A stretch of 40,691 bases of DNA from Myxococcota bacterium (lineage in GTDB: Bacteria > Myxococcota_A > UBA9160 > UBA4427): positions 1 to 40,691 of the forward strand of contig JASMLK010000065.1 in NCBI GenBank assembly GCA_030748735.1, given 5' to 3'. How positions within the stretch are numbered: the stretch's first letter is position 1; each line of letters opens with the position of its first letter. Below the pieces are notes generated by a model that did no database searches, was not told where the DNA came from, and worked only from the letters and a program-made list of their open reading frames with translations. This document shows, piece by piece, positions 7,880-16,180 of this stretch. Position numbers and translations under genes: made by a program.

Positions 7880-10465
7880 TCAGAGAAGATCGCGAATCCA
7901 GCCGAACAAGCCCGGCGCGCTTTCGCGTCGGCGCTTCTTCTGTTGTCGTTCACGCGCACGGCGAATTCGTTCCTCACGGTCACTCCCCGCGTAGGCGCGC
8001 AGGCCTTTGCCGTCACAGATTTCCTGCGGCGTCGTCCCCGAGAGGAAGACCTCACTCTTGCGCTCAGGGCACCCTGAAAGCGCAAGGGCGCCTGACTCGG
8101 GGTCGATGTCGAAGCGCTCGATGCCTCGCGGTGGAATGAACATTCCACGCATCTGGTTCCCCACGGCTTCCTGCATGAACGATGCCCAGATCGGGAGCGG
8201 GCCGGTGCTGCTCGAAACGCCCGCGATGCTGCGAGGCTCGTCAAAGCCGAGCCACACCACGGCGACCAACTCCGGGGTGAAGCCCACGAACCACAGATCG
8301 CGTTCGTCGTCCGTCGTGCCCGTCTTGCCCGCGATGGCCCCCTGCAGGCCCATCCACCGCAGGCGCTGTGCCGTACCCCGCTCGACGACGCCTTCGAGCA
8401 GTGACACGCCGAGATACGCGAGTCCGGGATCGAGGGCCTGCTCGAGTTCGAGCTGTCGCTGTTCGAGGGTGCGATCACCCGCGGTCACGTCTTCGAAGGT
8501 GTGGGGCGTCGGGCGAATGCCTCCACTCGCGAGTGTCGAGTAGGCACGCGCGATCTCGAGGGGCGACACCTCGGCGGTACCCAGCGCGAGGCTAGGCACC
8601 TGCGGGAGCCTGCTCTTGACGCCCATGCGTCGCGCCATGTCGGCGACGCGATCGATGCCTACGTCGAGGGCCAGCCGCACCGAAGGCACGTTGAGAGAGC
8701 GCTCGATCGCGGTGCGCAGGGCAACGCGTCCGCGAAACTCGTGGTCGTAGTTCTGGGGCGTCCACAACCCGTCGCGGGTTTCGATTTCGAGCGGGCTGTC
8801 GTCGAGGAAGCTCGCCATCGTTGCGGTCGGCGCACCCCCCTGTGCTTCGAGCGCGGCGAGATAGATGAAGGGCTTGAAGACGCTCCCGGCCGCGCGACGC
8901 GCCTGGGTACAGCGGTCGAATTGTGAAGTGCCGTAACTTCGCCCTCCGACCAACGCAACGATCTCGCCGGTCTGCGGTCGCATCGCGATCAGGCACCCTT
9001 GCAGGCGCGCGTTCGAATCTTCGGCAATCAACTGTGGATTGTTCGTCTCGATCGACTCGAGCCCGCCGCGAAGAGCCCGCATGGCCGCGCGCTGCAATCG
9101 CGAGTCGAGCGTCGAGTAGATATGCAGGCCCTCGGTCTGCAGCAGCTCGCGATCGTACGCCTCGGGGAGCTGGCGTCGCAGGAAGTCGAGGAAGTAACGG
9201 GCCTCCCCCGCATCGGAGATGGGTGCCGCCACGTCGAGGGCCGTCGCGCGGGCGTGGTTGAAGGCTGCGAGGTCGAGACGGTTCTGCCTGCGCATCAGCT
9301 CGAGCACGAGGTCGCGACGCTCGCGCGCCTGCTCGGGGTTGCGATGGGGCGAGAGCCGGTTCGGGCTCTGGATGATCGCCGCTAGCAGCGCCGATTCGGC
9401 GGGCACCAACTCGCTCACCGACTTGCCGAAGTAGTAGCGTGCAGCTTCACCGACACCGTGCACCGAGGTCGAACCGCGGCGGCCGAGATAGATCTCGTTG
9501 AGATAGCTCTGCAGGATCTCCCGCTTCGAGTAACGCGCTTCGACGATCAACGCCATCACGGCTTCGGTCGCCTTGCGGCGCAGCGTGCGTTCGGGCGTCA
9601 GGAAGAAGTTCTTCACCAGCTGCTGGGTGAGGGTGCTGCCCCCTTGGGTCACGCCTCCCGCCCGCAGGTTGGCCACGACCGCGCCGAGGATGCGGGTCGG
9701 ATCGACGCCGTGGTGGGTCACGAAGCGCCGGTCTTCGACGGCGAGTACGGCGTCGACCAGGTGCTGCGGCACGCGATCGATTTCCACCAGTTCCCGCTGC
9801 TCGCGGTCGTTTCCGAAGTAGGCACCCACGAGTTCGGGTTCGAGCAGCACCGCACCGACTTCGCGCGAGCGCGGCAACTCGCGGATTTCGGCGATCGTGT
9901 TGCCCTCGAAGCGGATCACGATGTCGCGGGCGGGTTCGGGCCGGGTCGGGTGATCGAAGGCCCGCAGGTAGACGCGCAGCCGGTTACCCGACCAGCGAAA
10001 GAGCCCGGGGTGAAGCGCTCGCCCCGTCGTCGACGTCTGTTCGCGGTAGCCCGCGCGAGCAAGCGTGCCCCGCAAGTCGATCAGCTCGGCATCGAGCCCC
10101 GGATAGAGGATGCCCGGCGCCGAATACACCCTGGAGGGAACGACGAAGCGCTGGCCTTCGAAGCGGCCGACCACGATGCGGTCGAGCGAGATCAGCCAGG
10201 ACGAAGTCCAGACCCCAAAGCCGAAGGCCGCGACCACGAGCACACGCACGAACCAGGTGAGCGGGCCCGGACGCCTGGGCCCTTCCCCGCCGCCGCCCGA
10301 CTTGCGGCGCAGCCCTTTGCGAGCCCCAGCCTTGCGCACAGCCGTGCCCCGAGCCGCCGACTTCTTCGCCGCGGTCTTTCGGCCGGCCGCTTTCTTGCCA
10401 GCCGCCTTCTTACCGGCCGCCTTCTTGCGCGCGGCCTTCTTTCGGCCCGTCTCGCGAGCGGCCAC
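7880..10465 (-). CDS. mrcB: Bifunctional penicillin-binding protein 1B type
   Basis: An 861-residue class A PBP that polymerises and cross-links peptidoglycan. Residues 1-68 are a Lys/Ala/Arg-rich cytoplasmic tail with repeats KKAAG; a membrane anchor spans about 69-92. A UB2H-like region follows (about 100-195, FVVPSRVYSAPGILYPGL). The GT51 domain carries VEDRRF with catalytic Glu244, GGSTLTQQLVKN at 275-286, and the RYSKREILQSYLNEIYLG block ending at 328. The transpeptidase domain has SVFK (Ser528, Lys531), SLN at 590-592 and KTGT at 714-717, so all catalytic residues are present. The C-terminus is basic. The UB2H region supports the PBP1B rather than PBP1A type. It is transcribed away from argH. 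Confidence 0.93.
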   Translation of the reverse strand: MAARETGRKKAARKKAAGKKAAGKKAAGRKTAAKKSAARGTAVRKAGARKGLRRKSGGGGEGPRRPGPLTWFVRVLVVAAFGFGVWTSSWLISLDRIVVGRFEGQRFVVPSRVYSAPGILYPGLDAELIDLRGTLARAGYREQTSTTGRALHPGLFRWSGNRLRVYLRAFDHPTRPEPARDIVIRFEGNTIAEIRELPRSREVGAVLLEPELVGAYFGNDREQRELVEIDRVPQHLVDAVLAVEDRRFVTHHGVDPTRILGAVVANLRAGGVTQGGSTLTQQLVKNFFLTPERTLRRKATEAVMALIVEARYSKREILQSYLNEIYLGRRGSTSVHGVGEAARYYFGKSVSELVPAESALLAAIIQSPNRLSPHRNPEQARERRDLVLELMRRQNRLDLAAFNHARATALDVAAPISDAGEARYFLDFLRRQLPEAYDRELLQTEGLHIYSTLDSRLQRAAMRALRGGLESIETNNPQLIAEDSNARLQGCLIAMRPQTGEIVALVGGRSYGTSQFDRCTQARRAAGSVFKPFIYLAALEAQGGAPTATMASFLDDSPLEIETRDGLWTPQNYDHEFRGRVALRTAIERSLNVPSVRLALDVGIDRVADMARRMGVKSRLPQVPSLALGTAEVSPLEIARAYSTLASGGIRPTPHTFEDVTAGDRTLEQRQLELEQALDPGLAYLGVSLLEGVVERGTAQRLRWMGLQGAIAGKTGTTDDERDLWFVGFTPELVAVVWLGFDEPRSIAGVSSSTGPLPIWASFMQEAVGNQMRGMFIPPRGIERFDIDPESGALALSGCPERKSEVFLSGTTPQEICDGKGLRAYAGSDREERIRRARERQQKKRRRESAPGLFGWIRDLL
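10382..10441 (-). repeat. Four 15-bp coding repeats in PBP N-terminal tail
   Basis: Four consecutive five-codon units encode KKAAR, KKAAG, KKAAG, KKAAG at residues 9-28 of the PBP. The DNA unit is close to AAGAAGGCGGCYGGC with third-position changes. It resembles the Lys/Ala repeats of histone-H1-like proteins and could vary in copy number. Confidence 0.75.
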
Positions 10466-10602
10466 CTTCTCCCTCCCCCGGGGCCTACGCTAGCAGCCTG
10501 CCATCTCAGCCGACCCGGGAACCCTTCCTGCGCTTGTGGTTACGGTTGGAAACCGCGAGAGTACCCGGGTTCAGAACTCCGCTTCGATTCGTACGGTTTC
10601 CC

Positions 10603-12066
10603 ATGAGTCCCAACAAGAAAGAAGAACGCGACGGCGTCGCGAAACCCTGGGGTGGTCGCTTCAGCGGCAAGACCGACCCCACGGTCGAACGCTTCTCCGC
10701 GTCGGTGCACTTCGACAAGGCGCTGGCCCGCTACGACATCCGCGGGTCGATCGCCCATGCGCGCATGCTGGCGGCCACCGGGCTCGTCCCGGCTGAAGAC
10801 GCCGACACCCTCGTCGCCGGGCTCCGGAACATCGAGCAGGAAATCGAAGCCGGGAGCTTCCCCTTCGACCCCGCCCTCGAAGACATCCACATGAACATCG
10901 AGGCGCGGCTGCGCACGCAGGTCGGTGCGGTCGCGGGGCGGCTCCACACCGGGCGCTCGCGCAACGACCAGGTCGCGACCGACACCGCGCTCTTCCTGCG
11001 CGACACGTGTCTGGCGGCCGAACTCGCGCTGCTCGAACTGCGGCAGGTGCTCGTCGAGCGGTCGCGCGACCACGTCGACACGGTGCTGCCCGGCTACACC
11101 CACTTGCAGCGCGCCCAGCCGGTGCGGCTCGCCCATCATTGGCTCGCCTACGTGGAAATGCTCACGCGCGACGCCGAACGCTTTGGCGACTTGCGGCGAC
11201 GGGTGCGGCGAAGTCCGCTCGGCGCAGGCGCGATCGCGGGCTCGACGCTGCCCCTGGACCGCAACCACACAGCAGAGGCCCTCGGCTTCGAAGCGCCCAC
11301 GCGCAACAGCATGGACACGGTGGCTTCGCGCGATCTCGTGATCGAGTTCCTTTCGGCGGCCGCCATCTGCATGGTGAACCTGTCTCGCATCAGCGAAGAG
11401 CTCGTGCTGTGGTCGAGCACCGAATTCGGCTTCATCGAACTCGCCGACGCCTATTCCACCGGCTCGAGCCTGATGCCGCAGAAGAAGAACCCCGACGTGC
11501 CCGAGATCGTACGCGGCAAGAGTGGGCGAGCGGTCGGCAACCTCGTGTCGCTGCTCACGACCATGAAGGGGCTTCCTTTCACCTACAACCGCGACATGCA
11601 GGAAGACAAGGAGCCGCTCTTCGATTCGGCCGCGACGCTGCGCGACTGCATCGAGGTGCTGACCGGCACCTTTGCGACCCTCGACGTCGACGTGGACTGC
11701 ATGGCGCAAGCCGCGCAGGACCCGATGCTGCTCGCCACCGATCTCGCCGAGCTCCTGGTGCGCGAGGGCGTGCCGTTCCGCGAAGCCCACGAGGTGGTGG
11801 GCAAGATGGTGGGGCGCTGCGCGCAGGACGGTGTCGCGCTCGACGCGTTCAGCGCCGAGCAGATGGCCGAATTCCATCCCGCCTTCGGGGCGTCGTCGGG
11901 CGAACTGCTGGACCTCGAGCGCAGCTTCGCGCGGCGCGACCTGGTGGGCGGCACCGCGCGCGACACCGTGAGCGAAGCCCTCGAGGCGACCGCTCGCGAC
12001 CTCGCCGAAGAAGCACAGGCCCTCGAGGCGCAGCGTGCCGAAGAAGACGCAGGAGACGGTTCGTGA
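10603..12066 (+). CDS. argH: Argininosuccinate lyase
   Basis: A 487-residue enzyme of the fumarase/aspartase superfamily that splits argininosuccinate into arginine and fumarate, the last step of arginine synthesis. Landmarks are PWGGRFSG at residues 15-22, HTGRSRND at 115-122, YTHLQRAQP at 165-173 and the signature GSSLMPQKKNP at 287-297, which contains the catalytic Ser loop. The ATG at 10603 is chosen because family members start just before the KPWGGRF motif; an upstream in-frame start at 10534 would add 23 unrelated residues. Its stop overlaps the start of a small lipoprotein gene, and dapF, dapA and dapB follow, making one amino-acid biosynthesis operon. Confidence 0.96.
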   Translation: MSPNKKEERDGVAKPWGGRFSGKTDPTVERFSASVHFDKALARYDIRGSIAHARMLAATGLVPAEDADTLVAGLRNIEQEIEAGSFPFDPALEDIHMNIEARLRTQVGAVAGRLHTGRSRNDQVATDTALFLRDTCLAAELALLELRQVLVERSRDHVDTVLPGYTHLQRAQPVRLAHHWLAYVEMLTRDAERFGDLRRRVRRSPLGAGAIAGSTLPLDRNHTAEALGFEAPTRNSMDTVASRDLVIEFLSAAAICMVNLSRISEELVLWSSTEFGFIELADAYSTGSSLMPQKKNPDVPEIVRGKSGRAVGNLVSLLTTMKGLPFTYNRDMQEDKEPLFDSAATLRDCIEVLTGTFATLDVDVDCMAQAAQDPMLLATDLAELLVREGVPFREAHEVVGKMVGRCAQDGVALDAFSAEQMAEFHPAFGASSGELLDLERSFARRDLVGGTARDTVSEALEATARDLAEEAQALEAQRAEEDAGDGS

Positions 12067-12305
12067 TGCTGCGTCGCCGACCACAGAGCCTCGTGCCCGA
12101 CCAGCCCGCTGCCGCGATCGCGCTGCTACGGGCGCTCGTCTTTGCGCTCGTCTCTGCGCTCGCCTTCGCCTCGCTCGCATGCGGCAAGTACGGCAAGCCC
12201 CAGCGCGTCGATCACCAGGCCGACCAGGCTCCGCCCGCCAACGCGGCGCAGGACGAGCCCGGCGACGAAGAAGACGACGAGCGCAAGGACCGCGCAAAGC
12301 GCTAG
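12066..12305 (+). CDS. Small lipoprotein between argH and dapF (LptM/YifL-like position)
   Basis: A 79-residue protein whose ATG shares one base with the argH stop. An N-terminal hydrophobic stretch (ALVFALVSALAFASLAC) ends in a lipobox-like Cys, followed by GKYGKPQR and then a highly acidic, charged tail. In many proteobacteria a tiny lipoprotein of the LptM/YifL type, with a CGQKGPLY-like start, sits in this same place between argH and the lysA/dapF genes. Here the motif CGKYGKP is a variant, so equivalence is inferred from position and architecture. LptM assists LPS transport (LptD) assembly. No lysA is present between it and dapF. Confidence 0.6.
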   Translation: MLRRRPQSLVPDQPAAAIALLRALVFALVSALAFASLACGKYGKPQRVDHQADQAPPANAAQDEPGDEEDDERKDRAKR

Positions 12306-12474
12306 GGCGTTCGCGCGCAGAGCCCGCGCGACCGCCCGCCCTCCGGCCCGCGCCGGCAGCCAACGCTGCAGAGCGCCCGCCGGCCTGCCCTTTCTGCTCC
12401 GCCAAAGAACCCCGTGTGCGCGACGTCACGCTGTCAGCTCGTCCCGCACCGACAGATGCCATAGGATCGAAACC

Positions 12475-13350
12475 ATGAGCCAGTCCATTCCCTTCACCAA
12501 AATGCACGGCGCCGGTAACGACTTCGTCGTGCTCGACGCGATTCGCGACCCGATGCCGCGCGATTTCGCTGCTTTCTCTCGCCAGATCTCCGACCGCAAC
12601 TTCGGCATCGGCGCAGACCAGATCCTCGTCGTCCGCCAGTCGCAGGACGCCGACTTCCGCATGGAAATCTTCAACGCCGACGGCTCCCAGGTGGAGATGT
12701 GCGCCAATGGGATTCGGGCGTTCTACAAGTTTCTGCGTGACCACGGGCACACCGAAAGCGACGAGATCCAGGTCGAGACGCTTTCGGGCATCGTGCGCCC
12801 CCGTTGGGCGGGGGGCGACATGATCCGCGTCGACATGGGCTTGCCCGTGCTCGAGCCGGCGAAGATCCCCACGACCCTCGGTTCGGGTGACGGCCCGGTG
12901 CTCGATGTTTCCCTCGACCTCACGGTGAACGGCGAAGCGCAGAGCGTCGTGCTTTCTTCCGCCTCGATGGGGAACCCGCACGCAGTGGTGGTCGTCGATG
13001 ATGTGGACGCCTATCCGGTGCACACGGTGGGACCCGAGATCGAAAACCACGCCGTGTTTCCGAACCGCGTGAACGTCGAGTTCATCGAGATCACCGACCG
13101 CAGCCGCTTTCGGCAGCGCACCTGGGAACGTGGCACGGGCGAAACGCTCGCCTGCGGGAGCGGGGCTTGCGCGGCTTCCGTCGTGAGCATGTTGCGCGAC
13201 GTGGTCGACCGCCGCGTCACCGTCGAACTGCGCGGCGGTGAACTCGAAATCGAATGGGCCGACGCCACTTCGCCCATCCTCATGACTGGCCCCGCCGCCG
13301 AAGTCTTCACGGGTACGATTGAAGACGCGTCGGCCGGCACCGGCGCTTGA
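12475..13350 (+). CDS. dapF: Diaminopimelate epimerase
   Basis: A 291-residue enzyme converting LL- to meso-diaminopimelate, the precursor of lysine and the cross-linking residue of Gram-negative peptidoglycan. The N-terminus MSQSIPFTKMHGAGNDFVVL has the family start. The two catalytic cysteines are present, Cys76 in MCANGIR and Cys227 in LACGSGAC, in the two mirror-image halves. The ATG at 12475 is chosen because it places KMHGAGNDF at the usual distance from the start; the open frame extends further upstream without homology. The stop lies 14 bp before the dapA start. Confidence 0.96.
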   Translation: MSQSIPFTKMHGAGNDFVVLDAIRDPMPRDFAAFSRQISDRNFGIGADQILVVRQSQDADFRMEIFNADGSQVEMCANGIRAFYKFLRDHGHTESDEIQVETLSGIVRPRWAGGDMIRVDMGLPVLEPAKIPTTLGSGDGPVLDVSLDLTVNGEAQSVVLSSASMGNPHAVVVVDDVDAYPVHTVGPEIENHAVFPNRVNVEFIEITDRSRFRQRTWERGTGETLACGSGACAASVVSMLRDVVDRRVTVELRGGELEIEWADATSPILMTGPAAEVFTGTIEDASAGTGA

Positions 13351-13364
13351 AAGGAGACGTGATC

Positions 13365-14237
13365 ATGTTCGAAGGCATCTACACCGCACTCATCACGCCC
13401 TTTAGAGACGGCAAAGTCGACGAGGCCGCGCTTCGCGCCCTGGTCGAGCGGCAGATCGCCGCTGGCATCACGGGCCTCGTCCCGTGCGGCTCGACGGGCG
13501 AATCCGCGACCCTTTCCCACGACGAACACAACGCCGTGATCGACATCGTGATCTCGGCCGCCGACGGGCGCGTGCCCGTGATCGCGGGGACGGGCTCGAA
13601 CAACACGCGCGAAGCCGTCGCGCTCACGCAGCACGCAAAGGAAGCCGGGGCCACGGGCGCGCTCTTGCTCTCGCCCTACTACAACAAGCCCACCCAGGAA
13701 GGGCTCGTCGCACACTTCGAGGCGATCGCGGACGAAACCGGCTTGCCGCTCGTGCTCTACAACATCCCCGGCCGCACGGCGTCGAACGTGTTGCCCGAAA
13801 CGATCGCGCGGCTGGCCGAGCACGAGTGCATCGTGGGCGTGAAGGAAGCTTGCGGTGATCTCGATCAGATCTCGCAGTTGATCGCCCTTTGCCCGGACGA
13901 CTTCTGCGTCGTGTCGGGCGACGACTCGCTCCTGCTCCCGCTGCTTTCGATCGGCGGCAAGGGCTCGATCGCGGTCACGTCGAACGTCGCCCCGAAGCAG
14001 ATGCTCGACCTCTACGGCGCCACGCAGGCGGGCGACTTCGTCCGCGCGCGGGAGATCCACTATCAGTTGCTGCCGCTCTTCAACGCACTCTTCTGCGAAA
14101 CGAACCCGATTCCGGTGAAGGCCGCCCTGGCCCTCATGGGCTTGGTGGACGACGAAATCCGCCTGCCGCTCACGACGCTCACGCAGCCCAATCGCGAGCG
14201 ACTGCAGGCGGTGCTCAAAGACGTGGGGATTCTGTAG
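13365..14237 (+). CDS. dapA: 4-hydroxy-tetrahydrodipicolinate synthase
   Basis: A 290-residue class I aldolase-fold enzyme condensing pyruvate with aspartate semialdehyde, the committed step to diaminopimelate and lysine. Active-site residues line up with the well-studied E. coli enzyme: Thr44 in CGSTGES, Tyr106 in SPYYNKP, Tyr132 in LYNIPGRT and the Schiff-base Lys160 in VGVKEACGD. The ATG at 13365 has AAGGAG at 13351-13356 with an 8-nt spacing; a TTG at 13347 is less likely. The TAG stop overlaps the GTG of dapB by one base. Confidence 0.97.
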   Translation: MFEGIYTALITPFRDGKVDEAALRALVERQIAAGITGLVPCGSTGESATLSHDEHNAVIDIVISAADGRVPVIAGTGSNNTREAVALTQHAKEAGATGALLLSPYYNKPTQEGLVAHFEAIADETGLPLVLYNIPGRTASNVLPETIARLAEHECIVGVKEACGDLDQISQLIALCPDDFCVVSGDDSLLLPLLSIGGKGSIAVTSNVAPKQMLDLYGATQAGDFVRAREIHYQLLPLFNALFCETNPIPVKAALALMGLVDDEIRLPLTTLTQPNRERLQAVLKDVGIL

Positions 14238-15055
14238 TGGCGGAAAAAGTGGCTGGCAACGATTCCAACGCGAAGCGCGTACTCGTCGTGGGTGCCCTCG
14301 GGCGCATGGGCGAACAGGTGCGCGCCCAGGTGGCCGCGCACGAAGAGCTGGTGCTCGGAGCCGCACTCGAGCGACCCGGTCATCCCGAAGTCGGGCGGGT
14401 GCTGGAAAACGAGGTCGCAGTGACGGACGACGTGAAGCAGGCGCTGGCCGGCTGCGATGTCGTGATCGACTTTTCGATCCCGACGTCGACACTCGCGAAC
14501 CTGCACGCCGCGGTAGACGCGGGTGTTGCGTACGTGACGGGCACCACGGGCTTCAGCGCAGAAGAGCGCGGCGAGATCGCCGCCATGGCGCAGCGCATCC
14601 CGCTCGTCCATGCGCCGAACTTCTCGCTCGCGGTGAACGTGCTGGGTTGGCTTTCACGCGAAGCGAGCCGGCGGCTCGGGCCCGCGTTCGACGCGGAACT
14701 CTTCGAGATCCATCACTCGAAGAAGCGCGACGCACCGAGCGGCACGGCGCTCTTTCTCGCCGAAGCCGTGGCCAAGGGTCGGGGCGTCAAGCTCGAAGAC
14801 AAACTCGTACTCGAACGAGCGGGTGAAACCGGCGAACGCCCCGACGAAGCGATCGGCGTGCAGACGCTGCGCGGCGGCGACAACCCGGGCGAACACACCG
14901 TCATGTTCGTGGGCAGCGGCGAACGCGTCGAACTCGTTCACCGCTCGGCCACCCGCGAACACTTCGCGAGCGGCGCCGTGCGGGCCGCGGCCTGGCTCGC
15001 CGGTCACGAGCCAGGCTTGTACCCGATCGAGCAGGTGTTCGGGCTGGACGACTGA
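14237..15055 (+). CDS. dapB: 4-hydroxy-tetrahydrodipicolinate reductase
   Basis: A 272-residue NAD(P)H-dependent reductase, the step after DapA. The nucleotide-binding loop is VVGALGRMG at about residues 17-25; TGTTGFS at 101-107 follows. The catalytic signature is HHSKKRDAPSGTA at 159-171 with His159, His160 and Lys163. The start is GTG 14237, overlapping the dapA stop, which gives a 12-residue lead before the first beta strand. It is the last gene of the argH-lipoprotein-dapFAB operon; 350 bp without a gene follow. Confidence 0.96.
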   Translation: MAEKVAGNDSNAKRVLVVGALGRMGEQVRAQVAAHEELVLGAALERPGHPEVGRVLENEVAVTDDVKQALAGCDVVIDFSIPTSTLANLHAAVDAGVAYVTGTTGFSAEERGEIAAMAQRIPLVHAPNFSLAVNVLGWLSREASRRLGPAFDAELFEIHHSKKRDAPSGTALFLAEAVAKGRGVKLEDKLVLERAGETGERPDEAIGVQTLRGGDNPGEHTVMFVGSGERVELVHRSATREHFASGAVRAAAWLAGHEPGLYPIEQVFGLDD

Positions 15056-15405
15056 GTCGACAGCGTCGCTACGCGCTGCGTCGCGGGCGAGTTTCTGCCG
15101 GCTACTAGGTCTACTAGACAGCGATGTTCACAAAGGGCCTGGGTCCTTAGGTCGGGGAGAACGTCACTCTGGGACAACAACACAACCCGACGCATCCGCG
15201 TCGTACATCCACGACTTTCGTGGGTGCACTTCCAGGGTTGGCTCCGAAGTTTCCGGTTGCCTTCCTCGGTCGGCCCGTTGGAAGCCCCGACGCGAGTTTT
15301 CGGCCGTAGATGCACTTTCGTGGACGGTCGTTCTCGACTCAGCGCATGCGTTCAGGCGGCCGATACGAAGATTGCTTGCTTGCTTGCAAGCCCGGAGGCA
15401 TCTTC
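15056..15405. other. Intergenic region between dapB and toxin-antitoxin pair
   Basis: No gene recognised in 350 bp. It holds a small perfect hairpin (CCACGA-CTT-TCGTGG, 15209-15223), a repeat of part of it exactly 100 bp further on, and (TTGC)4 at 15372-15387 just upstream of the antitoxin start. It should contain the antitoxin promoter and the end of the dap transcript. Confidence 0.45.
15209..15323. repeat. Hairpin plus 10-bp direct repeat 100 bp apart
   Basis: CCACGA-CTT-TCGTGG at 15209-15223 is a perfect 6-bp stem. Its right part ACTTTCGTGG (15214-15223) recurs at 15314-15323, without the left arm. The 100-bp offset and the position ahead of a toxin-antitoxin pair suggest either regulatory sites or remnants of a repeat; neither can be decided from sequence. 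Confidence 0.4.
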
Positions 15406-15636
15406 ATGGCCATGACGAGCGAACTTCGCGACGAGCTGTTTCGGCTTTCCGCTTCCGAGCGGCTGGAGCTGATCGAAGAGCTCTGGGACAGCCTCGACGA
15501 CAACGACCAGGCGCTCGAGCTGACGCCCGAGCAACGCGAAGATCTCGAGCGACGCCTGGCCGAAGCCGACGCCGATCCCGACGGCGGCTCGTCCTGGGAA
15601 GAAGTGCGAGAGCGCATCCGGCAACGACAACGCTGA
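15406..15636 (+). CDS. Antitoxin, putative addiction-module component family
   Basis: A 76-residue acidic protein with the pattern of the small addiction-module antitoxins that accompany RelE/ParE toxins: ELRDELFRLSASERLELIEE, WDSLDD near residue 28, LTPEQREDLERRL and a C-terminal SSWEEVRERI. The N-terminal half would bind DNA or dimerise and the C-terminal helix would wrap the toxin. The ATG at 15406 has GGAGG at 15394-15398. The TGA stop (15634-15636) overlaps the toxin start. A GTG-free short spacing ensures coupled synthesis. Confidence 0.82.
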   Translation: MAMTSELRDELFRLSASERLELIEELWDSLDDNDQALELTPEQREDLERRLAEADADPDGGSSWEEVRERIRQRQR

Positions 15637-15917
15637 AGCTCACCCTTCGGCAACGGGCCGAGTGGGATCTCGATGAGGCCTACGCGTGGTACGAGTCGCG
15701 CTTGCCCGGCCTCGGTGAGTCGTTCCTTCGCGCAGCGCACGCTTGCTTCGCGCGGATCCAACAAGATCCCGATCTCTATGCCACGGACCACGGTCGCGTT
15801 CATCGTGCTCGCCTTCACCGCTTTCCCTACTCGGTCTTCTACTTGATCCGAGCGGATCGCATCGACGTGCTGTCGGTGTATCACTCGCGCCGGAAGCCAC
15901 GACGCTTCGACCTTTAG
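15633..15917 (+). CDS. RelE/ParE-family toxin with CTG start
   Basis: A 94-residue protein with the RelE/ParE fold pattern: LRQRAEWDLDEAYAWYESR, LGESFLRAAHACFARIQQDP, RRARLHRFPYSVFYLI-like strands (RARLHRFPYSVFYLIRAD) and the terminal IDVLSVYHSRRKPRRF. Such toxins cleave ribosome-bound mRNA or inhibit gyrase; the subtype cannot be told here. In this frame no ATG, GTG or TTG occurs ahead of the conserved N-terminus. CTG at 15633, overlapping the antitoxin stop as CTGA, is the only sensible start and makes toxin synthesis depend on re-initiation. A strong terminator follows 50 bp downstream. Confidence 0.82.
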   Translation: MKLTLRQRAEWDLDEAYAWYESRLPGLGESFLRAAHACFARIQQDPDLYATDHGRVHRARLHRFPYSVFYLIRADRIDVLSVYHSRRKPRRFDL

Positions 15918-15966
15918 TCGCCGCGCTTTTTCAAAGCCCCCATGGCTCGACCAGAGGAAGAGCCGG

Positions 15967-15993
15967 GTTGGGGGCGGCGCAGCCGCCCCCAAC
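15967..15993. terminator. Strong hairpin after the toxin-antitoxin pair
   Basis: A perfect 12-bp stem GTTGGGGGCGGC / GCCGCCCCCAAC closes a 3-base GCA loop. It lies between the convergent toxin gene and HpnN-like gene and can act in both directions. No T-run follows on the plus strand. A smaller CCCCC-TTCCA-GGGGG hairpin lies at 16021-16035. Confidence 0.65.
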
Positions 15994-16180
15994 GCTGCTC
16001 TTCATGCGCTTCGAGGGAGCCCCCCTTCCAGGGGGATCGTGCCGACACAGTGCGACTACGATGAATCCGCTGGCGTGAAAGCAGCCAGCCGAAACACTCC
16101 AATGCGACGCAAGCCCGATTCGTCATACCTGGCGTGCAGAGCGCGACCACCGCTGCATGGGATTCTTCGCGAAAGAAAAA

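Noticed and set aside
9458-10606. A 380-codon plus-strand frame opposite the PBP gene
   Set aside because: It is antisense to conserved GT51 and UB2H sequence and shows no recognisable domain.
10540-13050. A very long minus-strand open frame (over 800 codons) across argH, the lipoprotein and dapF
   Set aside because: It is an antisense artefact of GC-rich codon use. The plus strand carries unmistakable argH and dapF motifs, and the antisense product has no family features.
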